Made by a program: the position numbers and the translations under genes. Under the pieces are notes generated by a model. The model was not told the origin of the DNA and ran no database searches. It saw only the letters and a list, made by a program, of their open reading frames with translations. From contig JAPPGC010000010.1 of NCBI GenBank assembly GCA_028875125.1, forward strand, positions 1 to 34,350: a stretch of 34,350 bases of DNA, written 5' to 3'. Positions 26,440-34,350 of this stretch are shown one piece after another; the stretch's first letter is position 1; the number at the start of each line of letters is the position of its first letter. This DNA comes from Bacteroidota bacterium. GTDB lineage: Bacteria; Bacteroidota; Rhodothermia; Rhodothermales; Bin80.

Positions 26440-27471
26440 ATGAGATCCATTGGTACTGTTGGTGTTATTGTCCTGGCGATAACAGGCTGCACCTCGGCTG
26501 TTGAGGAAGAACCTTTTTCGGCGTGCGATTTTGACCGTAAGGTCACCGAGCATCAGGTTATTGGCTTTTATCCTGGCTACAAGCACGACGTATTACCCAT
26601 ATCCAAAATAAGGCGGGATATGCTTACGCGTGTGATCTATGCGTTTGCGATACCGGAAACTGACGGATCGATTAATGTTGCAGATCTTTCCCGATTGGAC
26701 TCATTGGTTCAGGCAGCCCACGCAAATGGAGTTGAGGTCTATGTTTCGGTTGGCGGAGGTGCAGGTTCGTCAAATTATCCTGTTTTTGCCGCGAATGAAG
26801 GTGCTCGCGGAAAGTTTGTTCGTACCGTCAGGCAGTACTTGGCTGAAAACTGTCTTGACGGTGTTGATATTGACTGGGAAGAATGGAATAAAGATGATGC
26901 CAATATTCCGATAGCCTCGGAAAAGGCTGCCTTTATGTCATTGATGAAAGAACTCCGAAGCGAGTTGGACAGTTGGGGAATATCACTTGATGTCTATCCC
27001 GGAGACTGGTTCGGCAGGCATTATGATGAAGTGTATCACCTGGTTGATTACGTGCACGTGATTGGATACGACTTTTCTGGACCATGGTCTGCTCCTGGCC
27101 CCCATTCTTCCTTTGATCAAGCCATCGGGACGGGGTCAGATGCTTCTGCAACCGGTCTGGCCTACTGGGTCAACTACCGTAAATGGCCCTCGAGTAAGAT
27201 AATCCTTGGCCTGCCATTTTATGGAAGAGATTTTGATGTTAATGGAGGCAGAGGTATTGCATACCGTGACATTGCTGCACGGTATCCGAATGCTCCTGGT
27301 ATGGACCGAGTCGAAAACATCTACTATAACGGTAGGCAGACGATTGCCGACAAGACGCAGCATGTAGTGGAGAATGGCTTTCCTGGTGTGATGATTTGGG
27401 AAATCTCACACGATACACATGATCCGGTGACGAGTTTACTGCAGGTCATCAATGATACAGTAAGCCAGTAA
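26440..27471 (+). CDS. Glycoside hydrolase family 18 lipoprotein (chitinase-like)
   Basis: A 343-residue lipoprotein. The leader ends in the lipobox AITGC, making Cys17 the lipidated residue. The GH18 catalytic motif DxxDxDxE is intact at residues 140-147 (DGVDIDWE), with Glu147 as the acid. Family landmarks are IGFYPGYKHD at the first strand, YVSVGGGAGS at the third, VIGYDFSGPW, GLPFYGRDF and the closing MIWEISHD. These enzymes cleave chitin, chito-oligomers or N-glycan cores by substrate-assisted catalysis; which one cannot be told. The start is ATG at 26440; an upstream in-frame TTG at 26422 is less likely. As a lipoprotein it would act at the periplasm or cell surface. Confidence 0.92.
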   Translation: MRSIGTVGVIVLAITGCTSAVEEEPFSACDFDRKVTEHQVIGFYPGYKHDVLPISKIRRDMLTRVIYAFAIPETDGSINVADLSRLDSLVQAAHANGVEVYVSVGGGAGSSNYPVFAANEGARGKFVRTVRQYLAENCLDGVDIDWEEWNKDDANIPIASEKAAFMSLMKELRSELDSWGISLDVYPGDWFGRHYDEVYHLVDYVHVIGYDFSGPWSAPGPHSSFDQAIGTGSDASATGLAYWVNYRKWPSSKIILGLPFYGRDFDVNGGRGIAYRDIAARYPNAPGMDRVENIYYNGRQTIADKTQHVVENGFPGVMIWEISHDTHDPVTSLLQVINDTVSQ

Positions 27472-27607
27472 GTGTCTTGCATGAGTTAAAGCAGGGATCC
27501 ATATAAGCCGACGACAAAAGAGTTCTGTGTACCTGCACCTATAATATTACTTGCTGAATTCCCTGCAAAAACTCAGATATAATCCCCTTCCAAAAAACTT
27601 GACCCGC
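27472..27607. promoter_or_regulatory. Intergenic region upstream of the VanZ-like gene
   Basis: These 136 bases contain two TATAAT-like sequences, at about 27540 and 27575, that could act as -10 elements for the VanZ-like gene, but neither has a good -35 hexamer at the right distance. An in-frame TTG at 27551 would lengthen the gene by 19 residues. No hairpin stands out. Confidence 0.3.
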
Positions 27608-28156
27608 ATGAGGCTATTTGTTTCCAGGCGCGAGCGCTGGCTTTGGGCTTGCGCTGTGTTGGTCGTATCGGTAGTCTACCTGACGCTTGGAGTGGTGAGG
27701 GATCTGCTTCAGCCACTGGAAGCCAGCGGCTGGGGGCCGTGGCTGTTTCTGTCAGGTTGTTTTCTGGTTCTGGTTTTTGTTCTGACACAAGGCATGAGCA
27801 CAATGCCGAGATGGTCGGAGATCGTCGCTGGAATTGCAATTGCGGCGGTCTATGGTTTCATACTCATGAGCATTGCAAAGCCGGAGGAACGGATGCACCT
27901 GATCATATATGGTATTGTTGCCCTGCTAATTTATGCAGCGCTGCTGGAGAGATCCGCATCTGGTAGGAAACTATTCGCGAGCCCATTAGTCGTCATCGTG
28001 GTTACAACTGCTCTTGGTTTGATTGATGAGTGCCTCCAACTGGCGCTGCCGGATCGCGTATTTGATGTCCGGGATATATTGTACGATGCGCTGGCAGCTG
28101 CCATGGCGGTGACGGCCAATGCATCACTGCGCTGGGCAAGAGGACTGTTCCGGTAG
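27608..28156 (+). CDS. VanZ-like family membrane protein
   Basis: A 182-residue protein from ATG at 27608 with four to five membrane spans. The C-terminal signature GLIDECLQLALPDR, followed by DVRDILYDALAA, matches the VanZ-like pattern of an acidic pair, Gln, Pro, Arg and a downstream Asp. VanZ proteins include a teicoplanin resistance factor, but most members have unknown roles in the cell envelope. There is no reason to read this one as a resistance gene. It is followed by a 79-base gap to the convergent acyltransferase gene. Confidence 0.8.
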   Translation: MRLFVSRRERWLWACAVLVVSVVYLTLGVVRDLLQPLEASGWGPWLFLSGCFLVLVFVLTQGMSTMPRWSEIVAGIAIAAVYGFILMSIAKPEERMHLIIYGIVALLIYAALLERSASGRKLFASPLVVIVVTTALGLIDECLQLALPDRVFDVRDILYDALAAAMAVTANASLRWARGLFR

Positions 28157-28235
28157 ACCTTATGTGCTATACTCTTTCGCCGACGTAGGGTAGCAGCAGA
28201 CAAGGCCCGGATAACGGCGATCCTGAACAACGATG
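28157..28235. other. Convergent gap between the VanZ-like and GNAT-like genes
   Basis: TCGCCG and CGGCGA form a 6-base inverted repeat over a 32-base loop here. The stem is weak and there is no T-tract, so I do not call a terminator. Confidence 0.25.
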
Positions 28236-29402
28236 TTATGACTTTGAGGCCGCTTTTTCGACGAGCGATGTTTCAAGGATGGCATATTCTTTATCCACGT
28301 CCGCGTTGATGGAGCTTAGCAGGTTCTTGAGGACATGGTTGTTATCGAGCACCCAACTAGTCTCGCAGCTTTGGTAGCCGTAGCCCGGACCCCGTTCCAT
28401 GGTCTCAAGAACAGGAAGTACATCAAGGGCGCGGCCATGATATTCTTTGCGAACTCCCATGAGGGGCATACGAACACTACGTATGCCAGCGAATTTTGTT
28501 AGAATCAGCAGTTTAATTAAGCCGAACGGCAACAATCGACCGTTTGGGAGTCGCTGAAGTGCCGGATTGATATCGGGCAGACAAACCGTGAAGCCTACCG
28601 GATTGCTATCAAGCTCGACAAAAAAGCAAATCCTTGGATCTACGATAGCTTTCATTGCCTTTGCCAAGTGTACAAACTCGTTGTCTGTAATAGGGACAAA
28701 CCCCCAATTGTCAGACCAGGCGTCATTGTATATCTCTCTTATCGTGGCCACCTCCTCGTCGAAGCGGGACATATCAAGCGTACGCACTGACACACCCGGA
28801 TTACGGCGATAAATGATAGCAGCCCCACGTCGCATGCGGTCAATTGCCACGTGCTTGCGGTGAATGTAGTATGCCCATGTGGTCATGACACTAACAAGTC
28901 CCCAGCGCTCCAGGTAGTCCTTGTAGTATGGAGGGTTGTAGGTCATCATTATTGCGGGTACCCGGTCGAATCCGTCAACCAGGATGCCAGCCGGATCATT
29001 CAAGGTTGGGTTAACCGGACCGCGCATAGTATTCAATCCCTGCTCTTGAAGCCAGGTGGCAGCCCGATCCAGAAGTGCAGCAGCAGTTTCGTAGTGCTCT
29101 TCGGTTTCAAAGAACCCAAAAAAACCGGCCTCATCGTCGTGAGTTTTCAGATGCATTCCATTGACAATGCCAGCGATTCGCCCCACGACTTTTCCGTTCG
29201 CATCGAATGCAAGGAATAGCTGCATCCGTCCATGCTCAAAGAATGGGTTCTTGCGCGGGTTCAGGACCTCAAACTGATCCATGCGAAGCGGGGGTACCCA
29301 GAATGGGCTGCTCCGGTACAAGTAGTACGGGAATTGAACAAACCGACGTAGGTCCCGCCGCGATTTGACCGGGCGAACCGTACATGAGTGCATGGCTGAC
29401 AT
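28236..29402 (-). CDS. GNAT-like N-acyltransferase, candidate sphingoid-base acyltransferase
   Basis: A 388-residue soluble protein with an acyltransferase pattern: an N-terminal region (YYLYRSSPFWVPPLRMDQ), then VGRIAGIVNG, the conserved MRGPVNPTLNDPAGILVDGF segment, a TYNPPYYKDYLERWG segment, and a second GNAT-like part with FFVELDSNPVGFTVCLPDIN. It lies four bases after the serine-palmitoyltransferase-type gene, in the same operon. Bacterial ceramide synthase of Caulobacter, unrelated to the eukaryotic enzyme, is an acyltransferase gene near spt. By analogy this gene may acylate the long-chain base. That function is inferred; no active-site residue can be named. It could instead be an unrelated acetyltransferase. 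Confidence 0.7.
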   Translation of the reverse strand: MSAMHSCTVRPVKSRRDLRRFVQFPYYLYRSSPFWVPPLRMDQFEVLNPRKNPFFEHGRMQLFLAFDANGKVVGRIAGIVNGMHLKTHDDEAGFFGFFETEEHYETAAALLDRAATWLQEQGLNTMRGPVNPTLNDPAGILVDGFDRVPAIMMTYNPPYYKDYLERWGLVSVMTTWAYYIHRKHVAIDRMRRGAAIIYRRNPGVSVRTLDMSRFDEEVATIREIYNDAWSDNWGFVPITDNEFVHLAKAMKAIVDPRICFFVELDSNPVGFTVCLPDINPALQRLPNGRLLPFGLIKLLILTKFAGIRSVRMPLMGVRKEYHGRALDVLPVLETMERGPGYGYQSCETSWVLDNNHVLKNLLSSINADVDKEYAILETSLVEKAASKS

Positions 29403-29406
29403 ACTG

Positions 29407-30666
29407 CTATATCACAGGGCTGGCCAACACTCCGTGCTTGCGGCCTACGCGGCAGAATGCATCAAGGATGAAGTCCAAATCCTCATCAGTGTGCGTCGCC
29501 ATGTAAGATGTACGCATGATTGTAAGGCCGCGAGGGACAGCACCGCGCCACGGTACGATCGGATTCACAAAGATGCCTGCCTCCAGTAGGTCAGTCCAGA
29601 ATTGGAATGCGGTCATCATCTCGTTGCCAACTACGACGGGGATGATAGGAGCCTCACTGGTCCAGACATCAAAGCCGGCATTCCGAAAGCCCTCCCGCAT
29701 ATAGTTCGAAATCTGCCACAGGCGTTCAAGTCGCCAAGTTTCTTCCTGGAGAATTTCCAGACACTTGAGCACGGTTGCTACGGTGCTGGGTGGCATTGAC
29801 GCGCTGAAGATGTGCGCGGGAGCCATGTGTCGGATATACTCAATTACATCAAGATCTCCGGTTGCAAAACCACCCAGAGAAGAGAAGCTCTTTGAGAATG
29901 TCCCTGTGGTCAGAGGCACTTCTTTATTCAATCCAAAATAGGCCGCGGAGCCTCTTCCGCCTGGGCCAATCACGCCTACGGCATGGGCATCGTCCAGCAT
30001 TAGAGCGGCGTCAAACTCGTTGGCAAGTTTGACTAGTTCGGGTATTGGAGCAATTCGCCCACTCATGGAGAACACACCATCTGTGACGATGAGTTTGTCA
30101 GATTCCGGCCTTTCAGCGTCGGCTTTTTCGAGAAGGCGGCGCAAATGCGCCATATTGAAATGCTGGTAACGCCATGTGTCGGCTGCACTCACCTGGGTGC
30201 CGGCCACAATGCAGGCATGGTTCTCTTTATCCGAGAAGATCAGATCGTTTTTGGACGTGATCCCCTGAATCACGCCCATATTCGTCATGTAACCCGTTGA
30301 AAACAGAACACACGCCTCTTTTTGCATAAAAGCGGCCAGCCGAGCTTCAAGCTCAAGATGAATATCAAGCGTACCGTTCAAAAATCGACTGCCCGTGCAA
30401 CCGGTCCCATATCGGGCAATTGCTTCATTGGCAGCCTCCTTAACACGTGGATCACTGGTCAATCCCAGATAATTATTTGATCCAGCCATGATTAGCTCCC
30501 GGCCGTCAATGAATGCCCTCGTCCCCTCACTGCGCGAAATTGCACGGAAATAGGGATAGAGGTTGGCCCTCTTTGCCTCATTGATCAAGGCCCCGGGTGC
30601 CATGAAGGCCCGTGTTTTCCCAAAAATAGCGGGCTCTGCTGGCAGTACTTCGTCCGGGTTAATCAT
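29407..30666 (-). CDS. Serine palmitoyltransferase-type alpha-oxoamine synthase
   Basis: A 419-residue fold-type I PLP enzyme that condenses an amino acid with an acyl-CoA or acyl-ACP. Landmarks are His150 (ENHAC, ring stacking), Asp226 and His228 in LDDAHAVG, and the Schiff-base lysine Lys259 in GTFSKSFSSLGGF. The N-terminal part (ANLYPYFRAISRSEG) and the GTGCTGSRFLNGTLDIHLELE segment favour serine palmitoyltransferase over 8-amino-7-oxononanoate synthase (bioF) or KBL, and no biotin gene is nearby. It would make 3-ketosphinganine, the start of sphingolipid synthesis. The close acyltransferase supports this. The product call is by pattern; a bioF or KBL role cannot be excluded. Confidence 0.82.
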   Translation of the reverse strand: MINPDEVLPAEPAIFGKTRAFMAPGALINEAKRANLYPYFRAISRSEGTRAFIDGRELIMAGSNNYLGLTSDPRVKEAANEAIARYGTGCTGSRFLNGTLDIHLELEARLAAFMQKEACVLFSTGYMTNMGVIQGITSKNDLIFSDKENHACIVAGTQVSAADTWRYQHFNMAHLRRLLEKADAERPESDKLIVTDGVFSMSGRIAPIPELVKLANEFDAALMLDDAHAVGVIGPGGRGSAAYFGLNKEVPLTTGTFSKSFSSLGGFATGDLDVIEYIRHMAPAHIFSASMPPSTVATVLKCLEILQEETWRLERLWQISNYMREGFRNAGFDVWTSEAPIIPVVVGNEMMTAFQFWTDLLEAGIFVNPIVPWRGAVPRGLTIMRTSYMATHTDEDLDFILDAFCRVGRKHGVLASPVI

Positions 30667-30741
30667 ATGGAGAGGAAAGAAGCTTAGTCAAGGAATAGAT
30701 AATATACCTTAGCGTATAGCAATAGCGTCTAGGTTTGAACG
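30667..30741 (-). promoter_or_regulatory. Possible promoter ahead of the serine palmitoyltransferase gene
   Basis: This 75-base gap in a same-strand gene run is longer than the others. On the minus strand TTGACG lies at the left of the gap beside the glycosyltransferase stop, and TATACG and TATATTATC follow. The distance is longer than ideal for a sigma-70 promoter. The gap may allow separate control of the sphingolipid genes. Confidence 0.3.
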
Positions 30742-31854
30742 TCAAGTGGGGGCTGTCTGTGATTCAGGACGAAGGTGGGCCCAGGAAGTTGCAGATAGAT
30801 GCAGTTCTTGTTCAATCAGGTCAATTGCCTCACTATTCCCCCGAACATTCGATGAACGGTTCATGTTCGCCTTGGAATCAATGTACGCATGAAATTGCGC
30901 CAGATCATCTACGGATATATTTCGACCAATTACAGCTTTTCCCAAGGTTTCTCGCTCAAGAAAGATAGCGTTAAGTGTTTGTTCAAAGATACCACGATTA
31001 GGTACGACCATCAGTGGTTTCCCCAGGTAAAGAGATTCACTAAGTAACGTGAATCCGGCTGTACATAAAACGCCTCTGCAATCGGCCAGATCTTCCAGAA
31101 ATTCTTCAACGCACGCAGGCTTAAAGGTTATGTTCGGATAGTTGGAAGTGTTTCCGGGTTTGGGAAAGTTATAAACGATGTAACGGCGACCGTCTGTACG
31201 CAAGTGCTCCAGGAGTGCTTGACTTCCCTCCGGCTGGTTGTAGTAGACCAGGACATGCTCTCCCTCGGTTGGTTCAATCTGGACGATCTCGGAGCGAATG
31301 ATAGGAGGAACAATGGTCGTTATTTCCGGACGTTTCACTTCGGGATAGAAGAAAGACGATAACAGGAGTCTGTTGGGTGTGCGTGGTGCGACGATATTGA
31401 TCACTATACGTGCAAGATTGGCGTGATATTTGTGTCGGGTGGGGAGCGCATAGCAGGTCTCCGTGACAATTTGTTGATGATTGAGAGAGATCACCGGGAG
31501 ATCCAGAAGATTGGCTGCTCGCCAGGAAAATGCCTCGAAATCCGTGATGACCATATCAGCCCTCCATTCGCCGATTTGATCGGCCAGTTTGCGTACAATT
31601 TGATCGAGGTTACGGATTGATGGCCAATTCGCCAAGATAGTCGCCCGTGCCTGGATCGTATTGTTCCGTAGGACCGTTTGCAGTTGTCGTACAGGGATTA
31701 CATTTTCTCTCTGGGCCTGCAAGATCTTCTGTGCTGCTCCGCCCCCACAAAATCGCACACGATGCCCGCGTCCACGCAGTCCCTCGGCTACGGCCATGCC
31801 CCGGGACGTATGACCACGTCCCTGTCCACTAAGTGCGTATATAATGCGTGCCAT
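30742..31854 (-). CDS. Glycosyltransferase, GT-B fold (UDP-glycosyltransferase-like)
   Basis: A 370-residue protein starting MARIIYALSGQGRGHTSRGM, with a glycine-rich nucleotide-sugar-binding loop like that of MurG-type and glucuronosyl-type GT-B enzymes. The C-terminal half carries CTAGFTLLSESLYLGKPLMV, which matches the donor-site motif in this group, and an acidic/Gln position at FEQTLNA. It may glycosylate a lipid; the donor and acceptor are not known. The start is ATG at 31854; an upstream TTG at 31863 is in frame but adds only three residues. Nineteen bases or fewer separate it from the DUF5683 gene, so it probably belongs to the parA-parB transcript. Location before the palmitoyltransferase suggests a headgroup role, as inference. 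Confidence 0.8.
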   Translation of the reverse strand: MARIIYALSGQGRGHTSRGMAVAEGLRGRGHRVRFCGGGAAQKILQAQRENVIPVRQLQTVLRNNTIQARATILANWPSIRNLDQIVRKLADQIGEWRADMVITDFEAFSWRAANLLDLPVISLNHQQIVTETCYALPTRHKYHANLARIVINIVAPRTPNRLLLSSFFYPEVKRPEITTIVPPIIRSEIVQIEPTEGEHVLVYYNQPEGSQALLEHLRTDGRRYIVYNFPKPGNTSNYPNITFKPACVEEFLEDLADCRGVLCTAGFTLLSESLYLGKPLMVVPNRGIFEQTLNAIFLERETLGKAVIGRNISVDDLAQFHAYIDSKANMNRSSNVRGNSEAIDLIEQELHLSATSWAHLRPESQTAPT

Positions 31855-31872
31855 ACCACACAATGGTCAAAA

Positions 31873-32493
31873 TTACCAAGTGATCGCAAGTCCGAGTCTT
31901 TCTGGCCCTCCCACTACTCTTATAGTCAGCGATTCGTCCACGTCAAACTCTGCTAAATGTGCACTTACGTATGCATCTAGGATCGTGAGTCCGTACCATG
32001 CGATTGTACCGAAGTACAACAGGTCTCTATTGCGTCGCAGGTTGTCCCGGTTAGCACGGAACTGAGGTTCTAATCTGGCGCGACGTGCTGCGATCTCTTC
32101 TGGCATCAGGCTTGACTCGGGGTTCAGTCCTAGGTCGCGAATAAGCTCGGCATAGTCACTTGCATAGTGAGGGAATATAGGAATTCCGTCCTGATCGGTG
32201 CGTGCGGTATAAAGGTAGGCATGTCGGTAAAGCCGGTATCTTCTGTTAACCAATAGAGCAGAACCGACGAGGGCGGCAATACCTACGTAAACGATGGGGA
32301 CCTTATAGTACTCGCGGTTATATAGCTGTCCCCATCCGGGCACTATTGCACGCCGTAGGGCTTTGTTCGGGCTTGGATGGACAAATGCTGAATCCGTCAT
32401 CAGAGGATCCAGCTGACCTTGAACAGATGATGGGATTACCAGCAGAAGGCACAGGCCAACGAGTGTGGAGGCTCTCAGTGTGGGATGAACCAT
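31873..32493 (-). CDS. DUF5683 family membrane protein
   Basis: A 206-residue protein with a signal peptide (about 1-26, ending SVQG) and a core of short hydrophobic spans. The family motif is RRAIVPGWGQLYNREYYKVP, in which the PGWGQ-Y-N part is highly conserved. A basic helical segment (RRARLEPQFRANRDNLRRNR) follows, then another span. DUF5683 genes directly follow parB in Bacteroidota, as seen here with a one-base gap. The function is not established; association with chromosome segregation or envelope growth is suggested by synteny only. Confidence 0.88.
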   Translation of the reverse strand: MVHPTLRASTLVGLCLLLVIPSSVQGQLDPLMTDSAFVHPSPNKALRRAIVPGWGQLYNREYYKVPIVYVGIAALVGSALLVNRRYRLYRHAYLYTARTDQDGIPIFPHYASDYAELIRDLGLNPESSLMPEEIAARRARLEPQFRANRDNLRRNRDLLYFGTIAWYGLTILDAYVSAHLAEFDVDESLTIRVVGGPERLGLAITW

Positions 32494-32494
32494 T

Positions 32495-33382
32495 CTACTG
32501 GACTACGCCGGTAAGTAATTCGAGCACGCGCGAAAAATCTTCTTTGGAGTAGTAGTGGATTTCGATTTGGCCTCGATCCTTTGTTGATTCTTTTACGCGC
32601 ACTTTTGTCCCTAGGTATTTGCGCAACTCGTTTTCGATATCAACTATATGGGGGTTGCGTAGGATAAGTGTTGTTTTTGGTTTACGAGTCTGTTTCTGTT
32701 GGAGTTTTACACGTCTTTCTACTTCACGTACACTGAGGTCCTGGCGCTGTATCTCATTAAAAAGTTTTTGCTGAGTTTTCTCGTTTCGAAGGGCAAGTAA
32801 AGCGCGAGCGTGGCCGGGGGTGAGGGCGTTCTCCCGAAGTCCGATTTGGATATTGGGCGGAAGGTGCAGAAGGCGTAAGAAATTTGCAATAGTTGAGCGT
32901 TGTTTACCGACCCTGCGGGCGACGTCTTCCTGTGTCAAATCGTATTCGTCAATGAGTCGTTGGTAGCCGAGGGCAACATCGATCGGGTTGAGCTCTTCCC
33001 GTTGAACATTTTCAACCAGGGCCATTTCGAGCATTTGCTCGCCTTTTGCCGGTCGGATGTATGCCGGAATTTTCTCTATCCCTGCCAGTTTGGCCGCGCG
33101 CAGACGTCGTTCGCCGCTGATAAGCTCAAATTCTCCATCATTTATAGCACGGACGGTGATTGGCTGAATTACCCCCAGTTGCCTGATGGACTGAGCAAGC
33201 GAATCAAGTGATTCAGGCCTAAAATCCTGTCGGGGCTGGTACGGATTGGGTTTGATCGCACTCAGGGGTAATGCGAATGTGCCACTGACCAATGTATGAG
33301 CATCCTCTTTGGAACGGAGGAGTCCTTCATGGTCAAGCAGCGCACCTAATCCGCGTCCAAGCGCAGTCTTTTTTTCTGACAT
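32495..33382 (-). CDS. parB: Chromosome partitioning protein ParB
   Basis: A 295-residue CTP-dependent DNA clamp that loads at parS sites near the origin and recruits SMC and ParA. From ATG at 33382 it starts MSEKKTALGRGLGALLD, with the N-terminal ParA-contact motif. The CTP-binding box GERRLRA is at residues 90-96, the ENVQREELNP box at 124-133, and a helix-turn-helix at about 139-162 (LTQEDVARRVGKQRSTIANF). The C-terminal dimer domain ends LLTGVVQ. A GTG at 33388 is an alternative start. Fifty bases separate it from parA. No parS site is visible here. Confidence 0.95.
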   Translation of the reverse strand: MSEKKTALGRGLGALLDHEGLLRSKEDAHTLVSGTFALPLSAIKPNPYQPRQDFRPESLDSLAQSIRQLGVIQPITVRAINDGEFELISGERRLRAAKLAGIEKIPAYIRPAKGEQMLEMALVENVQREELNPIDVALGYQRLIDEYDLTQEDVARRVGKQRSTIANFLRLLHLPPNIQIGLRENALTPGHARALLALRNEKTQQKLFNEIQRQDLSVREVERRVKLQQKQTRKPKTTLILRNPHIVDIENELRKYLGTKVRVKESTKDRGQIEIHYYSKEDFSRVLELLTGVVQ

Positions 33383-33438
33383 GTGCACACGGGAGGAGGA
33401 ATTTTACAGTAACTCCCCGCAATGTACCATTTGCCGGA

Positions 33439-34248
33439 TCAGCTGTTCGATGTGGAAGAAAAGCGGGGAGTACCAGTACTAGAAAAAGTGGAAAGCTGGA
33501 GGATTTCTCTCGCGAGGGCGCGATAATTGCGGGCCCCGGTGCTGGTCGCATCATGCATCACGACGGGCTTCCCGAAGCTAGGAGCTTCTGCTATGGTTAC
33601 ATTCCGGTGTATGATGGTCCTAAATACCCGGTCACCAAAGTAACGTCTCACTTCGTCGCGTACACTACGGGAAAGCCGCAGGCGTTGATCATAGAGTGTT
33701 AGGAGCACACCTGCAATTTGTAAGTCAGGATTAAGACCGTTGCGAATTATTTTGATGGTATTAAGCAGTAGCCCAAGTCCTTCAAGTGCAAAATACTCTA
33801 CTTGTACGGGAATGATAACACTGTCGGCAGCAGTGAGCGAGTTGACGGTAAGGAGTCCAAGAGAAGGGGGACAGTCAATGATCACATAGTCATATTTCTT
33901 TGTGATCTCACTCAGTGCGTGCTTCAGAAGGCGTTCACGTCTTGTAACACTAATGAGCTCAACTTCTGCTCCGACGAGGTTTATGTTGGCTGGAAGTAGG
34001 TCCAGATTTGGAACTTCTGTACCGGTTACTACTTCGTCTGGTGTTGCCGTTCCAATGATGACCTCATACACCGAAGGCCCTGTGCTTTTGACATCGTGTC
34101 CAAGCCCTGAAGTTCCGTTACCCTGTGGATCCATGTCTACCAGCAGCGTCATACGCTCCTCCACAGCTAAGGAAGCTGCGAGGTTGATGGCAGTTGTAGT
34201 CTTACCAACACCGCCCTTTTGGTTGGCAATCGCTATGATCTGACCCAT
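33439..34248 (-). CDS. parA: Chromosome partitioning ATPase ParA
   Basis: A 269-residue Walker-type ATPase of the ParA/Soj class that forms nucleoid-bound dimers and moves ParB-parS complexes. The deviant Walker A motif KGGVGKTT, with the signature lysine, is at residues 11-18. The MDPQGN segment follows at 39-44, and the Walker B-like [10 protein letters not shown] lies near residue 126. A Ser/Thr-rich tail ([13 protein letters not shown]) extends past the conserved part. First gene of the parA-parB-DUF5683-glycosyltransferase run. Confidence 0.96.
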   Translation of the reverse strand: MGQIIAIANQKGGVGKTTTAINLAASLAVEERMTLLVDMDPQGNGTSGLGHDVKSTGPSVYEVIIGTATPDEVVTGTEVPNLDLLPANINLVGAEVELISVTRRERLLKHALSEITKKYDYVIIDCPPSLGLLTVNSLTAADSVIIPVQVEYFALEGLGLLLNTIKIIRNGLNPDLQIAGVLLTLYDQRLRLSRSVRDEVRRYFGDRVFRTIIHRNVTIAEAPSFGKPVVMHDATSTGARNYRALAREILQLSTFSSTGTPRFSSTSNS

Positions 34249-34350
34249 GCCTAAAGTTCACTCACGTATGGTTTGGGGCACACAAAGTTTATTTATGGGA
34301 ATTATAAGGAAAACTTGACAGGATTTTGAGTTCCATCAAGATCGGATTTC
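34249..34350 (-). promoter_or_regulatory. Probable promoter region of the parA operon
   Basis: On the minus strand TATAAT occurs at 34301-34306, 53 bases before the parA ATG, preceded by a T-rich stretch but no good -35. TAAACTTTG follows nearer the gene and resembles, with one extra base, the TAnnTTTG -7 element of Bacteroidota. No parS palindrome is present. Confidence 0.4.

Noticed and set aside
29407..30666. Reading the PLP enzyme as bioF (8-amino-7-oxononanoate synthase)
   Set aside because: No biotin genes are near, the N-terminal and GTGCTGSRFLNGT regions look more like serine palmitoyltransferase, and the neighbour is an acyltransferase. Kept as an alternative only.
1..34350. CRISPR arrays, insertion sequences, prophage genes, rRNA or tRNA genes
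   Set aside because: I found no regularly spaced repeats, transposase or integrase frames, or tRNA-like TTCGAATC folds outside coding sequence.

Overview
The window looks like chromosomal core DNA from a member of the Bacteroidota/Rhodothermota group (Rhodothermia- or Balneolia-like). The marker set supports this: a giant SprA/Sov outer-membrane translocon of the type IX secretion system, a complete batABCDE operon led by a DUF58 protein, a parA-parB-DUF5683 cluster, a serine-palmitoyltransferase-type enzyme, and almost no Shine-Dalgarno sequences upstream of starts. GC content looks close to 50 percent. I see no phage, IS element, CRISPR array, rRNA or tRNA. The placement is inferred from gene content, not from a phylogeny.

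Layout. 1-9091 (minus): sprA, then lipB one base behind it, then the first 132 codons of an unrecognised gene running off the left edge. 9226-12166 (plus): a tight cassette of an NTF2-like lipoprotein, a short-chain dehydrogenase, a 38-residue single-membrane-span protein and a sodium:solute symporter. The symporter gene overlaps recR tail to tail by 45 bp. 12122-14907 (minus): the dnaX-ybaB-recR replication/repair operon; dnaX carries a run of nine A residues in its linker, a candidate slippage site for a short gamma-type product. 15069-16867 (plus): a STAS-domain protein and a class III aminotransferase. 16868-17029: a convergent gap with three consecutive stem-loops. 17030-24277 (minus): DUF58, a membrane-anchored DUF4381-like protein, batA, batB, batC, batD, batE, with overlaps or gaps of at most 6 bases; no moxR ATPase gene precedes it in this window. 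24429-26320 (plus): yceI-like gene, purQ and a rhomboid protease. 26440-28156 (plus): a GH18 lipoprotein and a VanZ-like membrane protein. 28236-34248 (minus, read right to left): parA, parB, DUF5683, a glycosyltransferase, serine palmitoyltransferase and a GNAT-like acyltransferase.

How the genes work together. The Bat cluster encodes a membrane complex of VWA, TPR and SH3-like proteins. The right-hand block joins chromosome segregation to an apparent sphingolipid module: the PLP synthase would make the long-chain base, the adjacent GNAT-like protein is a candidate N-acyltransferase, and the glycosyltransferase is a candidate for headgroup addition. The most interesting items are the A9 tract in dnaX, the tiny membrane protein coupled to the symporter, the acyltransferase next to the palmitoyltransferase, and related inverted repeats just outside both ends of the bat operon. 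I did not find an obviously new multi-gene system; most of the window is conserved housekeeping and envelope biology.
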